A program made the translations under genes and the position numbers. This document shows positions 35,154 through 45,051 of a stretch of 64,000 nt of DNA, piece by piece. Each line of letters begins with the position of its first letter. The first letter of the stretch is position 1. The DNA lies in NCBI GenBank assembly GCA_963837285.1, contig CAWIMS010000001.1, positions 1,054,001 to 1,118,000 of the forward strand, read 5' to 3'. The notes beneath the pieces were generated by a model. The model made no database searches. It saw only the letters and a program-made list of their open reading frames with translations, and was not told the DNA's origin. This DNA is from Planosporangium sp963837285. GTDB taxonomy: Bacteria; Actinomycetota; Actinomycetes; Mycobacteriales; Micromonosporaceae.

Positions 35154-35218
35154 GTACTCAGGCCAGGTCGAGGACCGCGTCGTCGGGTAGTTCGCGGCGC
35201 GCGACCTGGCCTGAGTAC
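35154..35218. terminator. 17-bp stem bidirectional terminator overlapping a small ORF
   Basis: GTACTCAGGCCAGGTCG (35154-35170) pairs perfectly with CGACCTGGCCTGAGTAC (35202-35218), loop 31 bases. It follows the metG stop by four bases and includes the stop and last ~20 codons of the convergent 70-residue ORF. Confidence 0.85.
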
Positions 35219-35370
35219 GTCGCCAGCAGGCTGTCCCGCTTGCGGGTCTCGATGATGGCGTGCGCACCGCCGGGGTCGGGGAGGCGGCTGTCCAGCTCGG
35301 CCACCTCGACGGTGTCGGTGTCGAGCAACGGCAGGATCACGGTTACCCCGTCAGCGTCGCATAAGATCAC
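35158..35370 (-). CDS. Small conserved-looking protein of unknown function
   Basis: 70 residues, beginning MILCDADGVTVILPLLDTDTVEVAELD and ending in the terminator stem. It lies 12 bases downstream of a larger unknown gene on the same strand and is probably co-transcribed with it. The last third of the coding sequence is constrained to form the stem with metG, which supports a real gene end here. No domain recognised. Confidence 0.5.
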   Translation of the reverse strand: MILCDADGVTVILPLLDTDTVEVAELDSRLPDPGGAHAIIETRKRDSLLATYSGQVARRELPDDAVLDLA

Positions 35371-35382
35371 GAACCTCGGACG

Positions 35383-36657
35383 CTAGAGCGGGTACTGGAT
35401 GTCGATCTCGCGTACGTCGGTCGCCTCGGACGCGGGCGCCCAGGTCTCGTAGATGCCGCGCTCGATCGAGTGCGCCGCGAGCCGGGCGATGTTCTCCCCG
35501 TCCGGGCGGCACGGGCGTACCCGCAGCCAGCCACTCTCGTTGCGGACCACCGTGCACAGCGTGCCGCGCCACCGGGCGTACACGGTGCGCCGGGCGATCG
35601 ATTCCACCGGGTACCGTGCGGCCCGCACCTTGGCGGCGAGCCGGAACTCGCCCGGCGGGTCGGCGACCGCGTCGTACAGCTCGCCCTTGTACCGCCCGAC
35701 GAACCGGGTCACCGCCGGCGGCACCGGGAAGTGCTCCTGGTCGGCCGGGAAGTCGGAGATGACGTCGGTCATCAGGCGTCGCCACTGCGGCCCGCACATC
35801 CGGGTCCAGGTGCGCTGCTCCGGCAGGTACGTGTAGAGCGTCACCTCGGTGCCGTCGGCCGTGTAGGCGACCAGCGACGCGTTCGCCGGCAGCGGGAGGT
35901 CGGCCAGGTCGGCGGTGACGAACTCGGGTACGAGATGGTTGTTGGTCGGCGCGAACCCGCCGCCGATGACCGGGGGCCCGATCCGGTCGTGCGGTGGCAT
36001 GCGGACCAGCCCGGGGTACGTGTCCAGGGTGGGCACCGCGTAGTCGCTCGGATCGGTGGCCCGCCAGCGCAGGGCGAACACGGCGTCCCCGGGGCCGCCG
36101 TCGGTGCTGTCGCCGCGCAGCACGCCCAGCTCGGCCGGGGTACGCAGGTGGGCCACGTCGTACTCGCGGTAGCAGAACCCGCTGGGCAGCCAGCCGTGCA
36201 GGTGACCGGCCACCTGGTGGGCCGACAGCACCTTGACCATGCGGGTGCCGCGCCGGATCGTGGCGGTGCGCCGGATCGCGGCGAGCAGGGAGTCGGCGGT
36301 CGCCGGCGCCTGGCTGAGCCGGTGCACCGCGTGCCAGTCCATCGACCGGCTGACGGGCATGCGCAGCGGCTGCTCCGCGGGCTCGGCGAGGGGCTGCTCG
36401 CCGGTCGCGACGGCGGCCGCCCGGGCGCCCAGGCCGGTCACCGCCAGCACCTCGGTGGCGTGCACGAACCTGCGGCACGGGTAACGGGCGCCGGGGCGGG
36501 GATTGGGCAGGAACCCGGGGGTGGCCTCATCGGCGAACAGCTCGTAGGCCGCGCCCTTTGCCACCTCATCGGCCGGGAACCAGGTGCCGCCGTGCAACAC
36601 ACGCAACGTGGTGTGCGTCGGCGTCGACTGCTCGTCAGCCCGCCCCATCAGCGCCAC
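35383..36657 (-). CDS. Conserved hypothetical protein, 424 residues
   Basis: GTG 36657, or ATG 36648 three codons in. No signal peptide or membrane segment. It contains LRVLHGGTWFPADEVAKG at the N-terminus, an Arg-rich centre and RTVYARWRGTLCTVVRNESGWLRVRPCRPDG near the C-terminus, which resembles a short beta-barrel substrate-recognition repeat. I do not recognise the family. It sits between metG and tatD, genes that are usually adjacent in related genomes, and is co-oriented with a 70-residue ORF. Confidence 0.65.
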   Translation of the reverse strand: MALMGRADEQSTPTHTTLRVLHGGTWFPADEVAKGAAYELFADEATPGFLPNPRPGARYPCRRFVHATEVLAVTGLGARAAAVATGEQPLAEPAEQPLRMPVSRSMDWHAVHRLSQAPATADSLLAAIRRTATIRRGTRMVKVLSAHQVAGHLHGWLPSGFCYREYDVAHLRTPAELGVLRGDSTDGGPGDAVFALRWRATDPSDYAVPTLDTYPGLVRMPPHDRIGPPVIGGGFAPTNNHLVPEFVTADLADLPLPANASLVAYTADGTEVTLYTYLPEQRTWTRMCGPQWRRLMTDVISDFPADQEHFPVPPAVTRFVGRYKGELYDAVADPPGEFRLAAKVRAARYPVESIARRTVYARWRGTLCTVVRNESGWLRVRPCRPDGENIARLAAHSIERGIYETWAPASEATDVREIDIQYPL

Positions 36658-36742
36658 GGCCTGAACCTAGGGGAGATGCGTTAACTGCGCGTGAACGTAC
36701 CCGCGGTCGGGTGTGACAGTTCACATCTGTGATGCTAACGCC

Positions 36743-37579
36743 GTGACTCGCAAACATCGGGCCGGCGAGTTCCCGCCGCCGCCGGAGCCGCTGCGTACCC
36801 CGGTCATCGACAGCCACACCCACCTGGACATCACGCTGGAGGAGGGGCTGGAGAGCATCGACGCGGCCGTCGCCCGGGCCCGCGACGCCGGGGTCGACCG
36901 GCTGGTACAGGTCGGCGTGGACGTCGGCTCGTCCCGGTGGGGCGTCGAGGTGGCGCACAAGTACCCGGCGATCGTGGCCACCGTCGCGGTACACCCGAAC
37001 GACGCGCCACGGGTACCCGATCTGGACGGTGCGCTGCGGGAGATCGAGTCGCTGGCCGGCGACCCGCGGGTACGCGGCATCGGGGAGACCGGGCTGGACA
37101 CGTACCGCACCGGTGCGGACGGCCGGGCGGCCCAGGAGACCAGCTTCCGGGCGCACATCGCGATCGCGAAGCGGCACGGCAGGCCGCTGGTCATCCACGA
37201 CCGGGACGCGCACGCCGACGTCCTTCGGGTACTCGACGAGGAAGGCGCCCCGGACACCGTGGTCATGCATTGCTTCTCCGGTGACGCGTCGTTCGCCGCG
37301 GAGTGTGTCGGGCGAGGGTACGTGCTGAGCTTCGCCGGTACCGTCACGTTCGCCAACGCGGGGGAACTGCGCGAGGCGGCCGTGGTGACGCCGCCCGATC
37401 AGTTGCTCGTGGAGACCGACGCGCCGTTCCTGACCCCGATGCCCTACCGTGGCCGCCCGAACGCGTCGTACCTGATCCCGCTGACCGTACGAGCGTTGGC
37501 CGAGGTCAAGGGGATGGACGTCGACGAGCTGGCGGCAGCGGTCTCGGCGACCGGCGACCGCGTCTTCGGCCCGTGGTGA
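36743..37579 (+). CDS. tatD: TatD-family DNase/metal-dependent hydrolase
   Basis: 278 residues from GTG 36743. DSHTHLD at the N-terminus provides the first two His metal ligands. GIGETGLDTYRT, PLVIHDRDAH, MHCFSGD and ETDAPFLTPMPYRGRPN complete the TIM-barrel metal site in the family order. TatD enzymes are 3'-5' exonucleases or deoxyribonucleases in DNA repair. In many actinobacteria tatD is followed by rpfB and rsmA; here a MarR/epimerase pair replaces rpfB. Confidence 0.95.
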   Translation: MTRKHRAGEFPPPPEPLRTPVIDSHTHLDITLEEGLESIDAAVARARDAGVDRLVQVGVDVGSSRWGVEVAHKYPAIVATVAVHPNDAPRVPDLDGALREIESLAGDPRVRGIGETGLDTYRTGADGRAAQETSFRAHIAIAKRHGRPLVIHDRDAHADVLRVLDEEGAPDTVVMHCFSGDASFAAECVGRGYVLSFAGTVTFANAGELREAAVVTPPDQLLVETDAPFLTPMPYRGRPNASYLIPLTVRALAEVKGMDVDELAAAVSATGDRVFGPW

Positions 37580-37594
37580 AGCGTCCCGGCCCAT

Positions 37595-37668
37595 GGTCGG
37601 CACAACTTCCCGGAATTAGTGGCCAAAACGGCCCCCGGAGACCACAACTTGCCGGAAGTTGTGGCACC
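37595..37668. repeat. Family-B palindromic element, degenerate and inverted (copy B3)
   Basis: TCGGCACAACTTCCCGGAA at the left and CCACAACTTGCCGGAAGTTGTGG at the right. Read on the minus strand, its loop and distal arm (CCGTTTTGGCCACTA) match copies B2 and B4, so this copy lies in the opposite orientation. Several mismatches indicate an older copy. Confidence 0.85.
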
Positions 37669-37702
37669 TCAGGGCACCTCAGGGCACCTCAGGGCACCTC
37701 AG
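37663..37702. repeat. Four tandem copies of the decamer GGCACCTCAG
   Basis: Perfect 10-bp tandem repeat, four units, directly abutting element B3. The marR stop (complement of 37699-37701) lies in the last unit, so the array forms the 3' end of that gene's transcript. It may be length-variable. Confidence 0.95.
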
Positions 37703-38148
37703 GCATGGAGGTTGCGGCGGATCTCGGTCAGGTACCGCACCAGCGCCGCCCGCTCGTCCTCGCCGAGTGTGGCCAGCGCTCGCTCGGCGAGGTGGCGCAT
37801 CTCGTCGGCGATGTCCTTCTCCAGGCTCCGGCCGCGATCGGTGAGCCGCAGGCAGACCAGCCGGGCGTCACGCGGGTGGGCGTGCCGGGTCAGCAGGCCG
37901 GCCGTCTCCATCCGGGTGGCCGCCTTGGTGACGGTTGGGGTGGCCAGGTCCAGCCGGCGGGCGATCTCGCCGGGGCTCAGCCCGTCTTCGGCCCACAGAC
38001 AGCGCAGGATCCACTGCTGGCCGGAGCGCACCCCGTGCCGCTGAAACGCCGCCTCACCAGCCTCGGCCATCGCGCGTTTAGCCGCCCAGAACGCCGTCTG
38101 GAATTCGTCGCCGAGCCGCTGGTCCACGGCGATGACGGTACCCGTCAA
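37699..38148 (-). CDS. MarR-family transcriptional regulator
   Basis: 149 residues with TTG 38148 as the longest start, or GTG 38127. The winged helix is SPGEIARRLDLATPTVTKAATRMETAGLLTR with the wing HPRDARLVCLRLTDRG. The C-terminal dimerisation helices include ALATLGEDERAALVRYL. It diverges from an NAD-dependent epimerase and probably controls it; palindromic sites lie in the 84-base gap. It ends inside the decamer array. Confidence 0.92.
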   Translation of the reverse strand: MTGTVIAVDQRLGDEFQTAFWAAKRAMAEAGEAAFQRHGVRSGQQWILRCLWAEDGLSPGEIARRLDLATPTVTKAATRMETAGLLTRHAHPRDARLVCLRLTDRGRSLEKDIADEMRHLAERALATLGEDERAALVRYLTEIRRNLHA

Positions 38149-38213
38149 AGCAGTTGACCCGATATCGTTAGCCGGCTACTGTCGGCCGGTGGAAGAACAC
38201 TGCACGGCTAACG
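38144..38213. promoter_or_regulatory. Candidate MarR operators between marR and the epimerase gene
   Basis: GTCAA-AGCAG-TTGAC (38144-38158) overlaps the marR start. CGTTAGCCG (38166-38174) and CGGCTAACG (38205-38213) form a second inverted repeat, 30 bases apart, just before the epimerase gene. Confidence 0.5.
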
Positions 38214-38232
38214 GTACCCACTGGAGGCGGCT

Positions 38233-39078
38233 ATGCCCATTCTCGTCACCGGCGTGACCGGACAGGTCGGCAGCCGGTTCGCCGGTCGGATGCTGGACCG
38301 CCACGAGCCGGTGCGCGTCCTCGTCCGCGGCGATGACCAGGCCGGCCTGTGGTGGGACCGGGGTGCTGAGGTCATCGTCGGCGACCTGCGTGACCCCGAC
38401 GCGGTGAAGCGGGCGCTGGCCGGCGTCGACGCCGTGGTACACATCGCGGCCGCCTTCCGGGGCGTGCCCGACGAGGAGGCCGTCGCGGTCAACCGGGACG
38501 CGACGATCGCGCTGGCCCGGGCCACCCTGGACGCCGGGATCGGCCGGTTCGTCTTCACCAGCACCAACCTCGTGTACGGGCCGGGGCGGGGCAGGCCGGC
38601 CGTGGAGACCGACGAGCCGGCGGAGGTGGCGGGTTTCGGCGCGTACCCCCGATCGAAGGCCGAAGCCGAGACGGCGCTGCGCCGCCTGCACGGAGAGCAC
38701 GGCCTCGGCCTGCGCATCGTGCGACTGGCGTACGTGTACGGCGAAGGCGACCCCCATCTCGCCGACTCCCTGCGCTGGGCCGCGAAATGGCCCACCCACC
38801 AGCGCCTTCAGGTCGTCCACCACGCCGACGCCAGCCAGGCGCTGTGGCTCGCGCGGTGCGTCGACGGGATCGACGGCCAGGTGTACAACTGCGCCGACGA
38901 CGCCCCGGTCACCGCCTGGGACCTGCACCAACTCGCCGGCCAGCGGATGGAACCGGGCAGCGCTCCACTGGACGACCCGTGGTTCGGCATCGTCTCGACC
39001 GAGAAGATCCGGGCCGAGCTGGGCTTCCGTCCGATCTACCCGAGCGTGTGGACCGCGCGCGACGCGGGCACCCTGTAG
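38233..39078 (+). CDS. NAD(P)-dependent epimerase/dehydratase-family protein
   Basis: 281 residues, ATG 38233 with GGAGG ten bases upstream. Rossmann TGVTGQVGSRF, FTSTNLVYGPG (catalytic Thr/Ser region) and YPRSKAEAE for the Tyr-x3-Lys of extended SDRs. It is shorter than sugar-nucleotide epimerases and the C-terminal lid is small. The substrate is unknown. It is divergent from marR and probably repressed by it. Confidence 0.9.
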   Translation: MPILVTGVTGQVGSRFAGRMLDRHEPVRVLVRGDDQAGLWWDRGAEVIVGDLRDPDAVKRALAGVDAVVHIAAAFRGVPDEEAVAVNRDATIALARATLDAGIGRFVFTSTNLVYGPGRGRPAVETDEPAEVAGFGAYPRSKAEAETALRRLHGEHGLGLRIVRLAYVYGEGDPHLADSLRWAAKWPTHQRLQVVHHADASQALWLARCVDGIDGQVYNCADDAPVTAWDLHQLAGQRMEPGSAPLDDPWFGIVSTEKIRAELGFRPIYPSVWTARDAGTL

Positions 39079-39151
39079 CACGCCGTCAATGGCGAAGATC
39101 ATGAACCCTGGCCCACGGGTCGCCCGGCGCGACGCGGTGTAGCGTGCGCCC

Positions 39152-40009
39152 GTGAGTTTGTTGGGGCCGGTCGAGGTCCGTGATCTGGCGGCCAGGCTGG
39201 GCGTACGCCCGACCAAGGCACTCGGGCAGAACTTCGTGCACGACCCCAACACGGTCCGCCGGATCGTCCGCGCCGCCGATCTCGACCCGGCCGACGTCGT
39301 GGTCGAGGTCGGGCCCGGCCTCGGTTCGCTCACCCTCGCGCTGCTGCCGGCCGCCGGCACCGTGTACGCGATCGAAATCGACCCGACACTGGCCGGTGCG
39401 CTGCCGGAGACGGTCGGGAAGTACGCACCCGATCATGCCGACCGGCTGCACGTGATCAACCGGGATGCCATGAAGGTGACCGCGGCCGACTTCGCGCGGC
39501 CACCCACCGCGCTGGTCGCGAACCTGCCCTACAACGTCGCGGTGCCCGTCGTGCTGCACCTGCTCGCCACCCTGCCCAGCCTGCGGCACGGCCTGGTCAT
39601 GGTGCAGAAAGAGGTCGCCGACCGGCTGACCGCCGGGCCGGGTTCGAAAATCTATGGGGTACCGAGTGTGAAGCTGGCCTGGTACGCGAGCGCCCGTCCG
39701 GCCGGCCGGGTGCCACCGAACGTGTTCTGGCCGGTGCCCAACGTCGACTCCGGCCTGGTCGCCTTCACCCGCCGCGACCCACCGGCCGGGGTCGATCGGG
39801 CACCCGTCTTCGCCGTCATCGACGCCGCGTTCGCCCAGCGCCGCAAGACACTGCGCGCGGCGCTGGCCGGCTGGGCCGGCGGCCCGGACGCGGCGGAACG
39901 GCTGCTCCGCGCGGCCGGCGTCGATCCGGGTACCCGCGGGGAGGCCCTGACCGTGGAGCAGTTCGCCGCGGTGGCCGGGTCGCCCGGGTCGGCCAGAGAT
40001 CGCGGGTAA
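39152..40009 (+). CDS. rsmA: 16S rRNA dimethyladenosine transferase (KsgA)
   Basis: 285 residues from GTG 39152. RPTKALGQNFVHDPN is the canonical start, EVGPGLGSLTLALL the SAM loop, and NLPYNVAVP the N-L/P-P-Y catalytic motif. It ends with the helical domain AFAQRRKTLRAAL. It dimethylates two adenines in the 3' hairpin of 16S rRNA. It lies nine bases upstream of ispE in the same operon. Confidence 0.96.
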   Translation: MSLLGPVEVRDLAARLGVRPTKALGQNFVHDPNTVRRIVRAADLDPADVVVEVGPGLGSLTLALLPAAGTVYAIEIDPTLAGALPETVGKYAPDHADRLHVINRDAMKVTAADFARPPTALVANLPYNVAVPVVLHLLATLPSLRHGLVMVQKEVADRLTAGPGSKIYGVPSVKLAWYASARPAGRVPPNVFWPVPNVDSGLVAFTRRDPPAGVDRAPVFAVIDAAFAQRRKTLRAALAGWAGGPDAAERLLRAAGVDPGTRGEALTVEQFAAVAGSPGSARDRG

Positions 40010-40018
40010 GGTGGCGGC

Positions 40019-40971
40019 GTGACCGAACCGCTCGACGAGGAGGACTATCAGCGGCCCCGGCTGGCGGCGCTGGGGCCAGTGCGGGTGCGCGTGCCCGCGA
40101 AGGTCAACCTTCACCTGCACGTCGGCCCGGTCCGCAACGACGGCTACCACGAGTTGGTCACCGTCTATCACGCCATTTCGTTGTACGACGAGCTGTCGGC
40201 CCGACGTGGCGACCGGCTCACGCTGACCATGGAAGGCGAGGGCACCGGCGAGCTGACCCTCGACGAAGACAACCTGGTGCTGCGCGCCGCCCGGGCGCTG
40301 GCCCGGCACACCCAGCGCGAGCCCGTCGCCCGGCTGCACCTGCGCAAGCAGATCCCGGTCGCGGCCGGCCTGGCGGGCGGCAGCGCCGACGCCGCCGCCG
40401 CGCTGGTCGCCTGCGACGCGCTGTGGGGCACCGATCTCGGCCGCGACGAGCTGGCCAAGGTGGCCCGCAGCCTCGGCTCGGACGTGCCGTTCCTGGTGCT
40501 CGGCGGCACCGCGCTGGGCACCGGCCGCGGTGAGCGGGTCAGCCCGGTGCTGGCCAGCGGCCACAGCTGGCACTGGGTGGTGGCGATCGCCACGGCTGGG
40601 CTGCCCACCCCGACCGTGTACCGCGAACTCGACCGCATGCGCGACTACGGCGCGGCGCCGGCACCGGTGGGCGCGCCGGACCGGTTGCTGGCCGCGCTGC
40701 GCCAGCGCGACCCGACGGTGCTCGCCGCGGCCCTCGGCAACGACCTCCAGCCAGCCGCGATCGCGCTGCGGCCGGAGCTTCGCCGCACCCTCGAAGCCGG
40801 CCACTACGCGGGAGCGCTGGCCGGCCTGATCTCCGGCTCCGGGCCGACCTGCGCGTTCCTGGCGTCCGACGTGCGGCACGCCGAATCGCTGGCCAAGGAA
40901 CTGGTCGACAGTGGCACCTGCCGGGCGGCGCAGCCGGCATACGGACCGGTGGCGGGGGCGCGGGTCGTCTA

Positions 40972-40972
<1 letters not shown>
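40019..40972 (+). CDS. ispE: 4-diphosphocytidyl-2-C-methyl-D-erythritol kinase
   Basis: 317 residues, GTG 40019 with AAGGTGG upstream. GHMP kinase motifs: VPAKVNLHLHVG, PVAAGLAGGSADAAAAL (ATP loop) and ISGSGPTCAFL. It phosphorylates CDP-ME in the non-mevalonate isoprenoid pathway. Its TAG overlaps the next GTG start by one base, so it is coupled to the ABC-F gene. Confidence 0.96.
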
Positions 40973-42735
<1,763 letters not shown>

Positions 42736-42767
42736 GAAGCCCCGCACCGGTAAGAGAGAATCACGCC

Positions 42768-43235
42768 ATGGCGCATATTCCGATCAACCACCCGCTGCGG
42801 CCGGTCTACCGTGTGCTGTCCGGCCTCGTCGGGCTGTACGTGCTGGTGTTCGGCATCGTCGGCTACGCCCGCACGAACGATCTGGACTTTTTCAGCCGGC
42901 ACGGCGAGTGGGTGCTGCTGCTGCGCACCAATCCCGCGTTCTCGGTGCTGTCGATCATCGCCGGCCTCGCGGTGCTCGGCGCCGCTGTGATCGGGCGCAA
43001 CCTGTTCGCCTACGTCAACCTGACCGCCGGCATCGTCTTCCAGGTCGCCGGCATGGCGATGATGGCCCTGCTCCAGACCGACGCGAACATCCTCGCGTTC
43101 TCGATGATCACCTGCATCATGTCGTTCATCTTCGGCATGATCCTCCTGGCCGCGGGCCTGTACGGGAAGGTCGGCACGGACGAGGAACACGCCGCCGAGG
43201 AGGCGTTCCGGCACGCGGGCGCGCACGCCAGCTAG
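42768..43235 (+). CDS. DUF4383-family membrane protein
   Basis: 155 residues from ATG 42768. Four TM helices: YRVLSGLVGLYVLVFGIVGY, NPAFSVLSIIAGLAVLGAAV, YVNLTAGIVFQVAGMAMM and SMITCIMSFIFGMILLAAGL. The pattern fits the DUF4383 family of actinobacterial membrane proteins with unknown role. Its stop and the stop of the convergent TetR gene share the four bases CTAG. Confidence 0.85.
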   Translation: MAHIPINHPLRPVYRVLSGLVGLYVLVFGIVGYARTNDLDFFSRHGEWVLLLRTNPAFSVLSIIAGLAVLGAAVIGRNLFAYVNLTAGIVFQVAGMAMMALLQTDANILAFSMITCIMSFIFGMILLAAGLYGKVGTDEEHAAEEAFRHAGAHAS

Positions 43236-43945
43236 CGCCGCCGCGGCACCAGCGCGGGCTTGGGTTCGAGGTGTGACAGGCCGTTCCAGGCCAGGTTCAC
43301 CAGGTGGCCGGCGACGACCTCCTTGCGCGGCTTGCGCACCTCGAGCCACCAGCGCCCCACCAGCGCCACCATGCCGACGAGCGCCTGCGCGTACAGTTCG
43401 GCCAGCTTCGGGTCGTACCCCCGGGTCTTGAACTCGGCGCCGAGAATGTGCTCTGCCTGATGGGCGACGTCGTTGAGCACGCTGACGAAACTTCCGGTCG
43501 CCGACATGACCGGTGACTCGCGGACGAGCACCCGGAACCCGTCGGTCTCCTCCTCGATGTAGTCGAGCAGTGCGAGCGCGGCCTGTTCGAGCAGCTCACG
43601 CGGGTGGCCGCCGGTCAGCGCCGTGGTCAGCCGCTCCAGCAGCGCGCGGACCTCGCGGTCCACCACCACCGCGTACAGGCCTTCCTTGCCGCCGAAGTGT
43701 TCGTACACGATGGGTTTGGAGACCTTGGCCCGGGACGCCACCTCCTCGATCGAGGTGGCGTCGAACCCGCGCTCGGCGAACAGCTGCCGGCCGATCATGA
43801 TGAGCTGCTCGCGCCGTTGAGCGGACGACATTCGTACCCGGGAACCGGGCTTCGGGGGCGGTGACGCGCCACCGCCGCGCGGCGTAGGCGGCCGCGCGGC
43901 GGTCATGGCAGTTGGTTCCGGTTCCGTATTCGGTTCCTTATCCAC
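43232..43945 (-). CDS. TetR-family regulator, probable controller of the desaturase
   Basis: 237 residues from GTG 43945, with GGGAG eight bases upstream. A Pro-rich N-tail of about 38 residues precedes the HTH (AQRREQLIMIGRQLFAERGF, SIEEVASRAKVSKPIVYEHF). The ligand domain includes WWLEVRKPRKEVVAGHLVNL. It lies downstream of the acyl desaturase on the same strand; pairs like this (DesT/FasR-type) regulate membrane lipid unsaturation in response to acyl-CoA. The operator-like repeats upstream of the desaturase are its likely target. Confidence 0.9.
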   Translation of the reverse strand: MDKEPNTEPEPTAMTAARPPTPRGGGASPPPKPGSRVRMSSAQRREQLIMIGRQLFAERGFDATSIEEVASRAKVSKPIVYEHFGGKEGLYAVVVDREVRALLERLTTALTGGHPRELLEQAALALLDYIEEETDGFRVLVRESPVMSATGSFVSVLNDVAHQAEHILGAEFKTRGYDPKLAELYAQALVGMVALVGRWWLEVRKPRKEVVAGHLVNLAWNGLSHLEPKPALVPRRR

Positions 43946-43948
43946 TGT

Positions 43949-43997
43949 GTGTCTCCCGCTCGCTCCGCTCGGCCCGCAGCCAAGCGGAGCTCGCTGG
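43949..43997 (-). terminator. Hairpin between desaturase and TetR genes
   Basis: Imperfect stem of CGCTCGCTCCGCTCGG with CCAAGCGGAGCTCGC in the 52-base gap. It could attenuate read-through from the desaturase into the regulator. Confidence 0.5.
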
Positions 43998-44957
43998 TTA
44001 TCGCGCCAGGCGTTTTGCGTCGAGCCGGTCCTCCTTGGGCCAGCGTACGTTCGATGCCCAGCCCAATTTCTCGAAGATCCAGATCAGCCGGGCATTCATG
44101 TCGATCTGGCCCTTTTCGACCCCGTGACGCGCACAGGTCGGATCGGCGTGGTGCAGATTGTGCCAGCTTTCGCCGAATGACGGGATCGCAAGCGGCCAGA
44201 AGTTGCTGGCTTTGTCGCCGTCGCGGGTCTCGAACGGACGCTCACCGTACACGTGGCAGATCGAGTTGATCGACCAGGTCACGTGGTGCAGCAGCGCGAT
44301 CCGGACCAGCCCGGCCCAGAAGATCCCGGACAGGGCACCCTGCCAGGACCAGGTGACCAGCCCGCCGACGAGGCCCGGCAGCAGCACCGACGTCGTGACC
44401 AGCGTCGGGAACAGCCGGTCGATGCGCTGGATGTCCTTGTCGGCCACCAGGTCCGGCGCGAACCGTTGCCGGTTGGACAACTCGCGGTAGAACAGCCAGC
44501 CGACGTGCGCGTACAGCAGACCCTTGGTCAGGCCCCAGACGCTCTCGCCGTAGCGCCACGGCGAGTGCGGGTCGCCCTCCCGGTCGGAGTACGCGTGGTG
44601 GCGCCGGTGGTCGGCCACCCACTGCGTCGGCTCGCCCTCGATCGCCAGCGAACCGGCGACGGTCAGCGCGATCCGCAGCGGCCGGACCGCCTTGAACGAG
44701 CCGTGCGTGAGGTACCGGTGGAAGCCGGTGCCGATGCCCATGCCGGTGATGACGTACAGCACGGCGGTCATTGCCACGTCCAGCCAGCTCAGGCCCCAGC
44801 CCCAGGCGACCGGCACGGCCACGATGACCGCGACGAACGGCAAGACCACGAACGCCCAGAGTGCGATCAAAATCCCGGTCGGCTGTTTGCCTTCGGTCAG
44901 CGGCTTGGGCCCCACTGACGTGGTAGTCGCGGTCTTTTCCAGAACTGGAGCTGACAT
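43998..44957 (-). CDS. Membrane acyl-CoA (delta-9 type) fatty acid desaturase
   Basis: 319 residues. All three histidine boxes are present: HRYLTH (80-85), HRRHH (117-121) and HNLHH near 270, with a fourth conserved His pair in LLHHVTWSINS. Four to five hydrophobic helices fit the integral-membrane di-iron desaturase fold. It introduces a cis double bond in acyl-CoA or phospholipid acyl chains. ATG 44957 has GAGGT upstream, and the promoter region carries overlapping palindromes. Confidence 0.95.
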   Translation of the reverse strand: MSAPVLEKTATTTSVGPKPLTEGKQPTGILIALWAFVVLPFVAVIVAVPVAWGWGLSWLDVAMTAVLYVITGMGIGTGFHRYLTHGSFKAVRPLRIALTVAGSLAIEGEPTQWVADHRRHHAYSDREGDPHSPWRYGESVWGLTKGLLYAHVGWLFYRELSNRQRFAPDLVADKDIQRIDRLFPTLVTTSVLLPGLVGGLVTWSWQGALSGIFWAGLVRIALLHHVTWSINSICHVYGERPFETRDGDKASNFWPLAIPSFGESWHNLHHADPTCARHGVEKGQIDMNARLIWIFEKLGWASNVRWPKEDRLDAKRLAR

Positions 44958-45011
44958 GGCACCTCACAGGGGTGGGGGAGGACTGGTGCGGGCGGGCTTA
45001 CGTTGCCTACG

Positions 45012-45042
45012 CTTACGTCACCGTAACCTACGGTACCGTAAG
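45012..45042. promoter_or_regulatory. Overlapping palindromic operators upstream of the desaturase
   Basis: TTACGTCACCGTAA (45013-45026) and TACGGTACCGTA (45029-45040) are two palindromes with centres 15 bases apart. Together they form a 31-bp near-palindrome bounded by CTTACG and CGTAAG. A further CTTACG occurs just before, at 44998-45003. Confidence 0.75.
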
Positions 45043-45051
45043 ATCGCAGCG

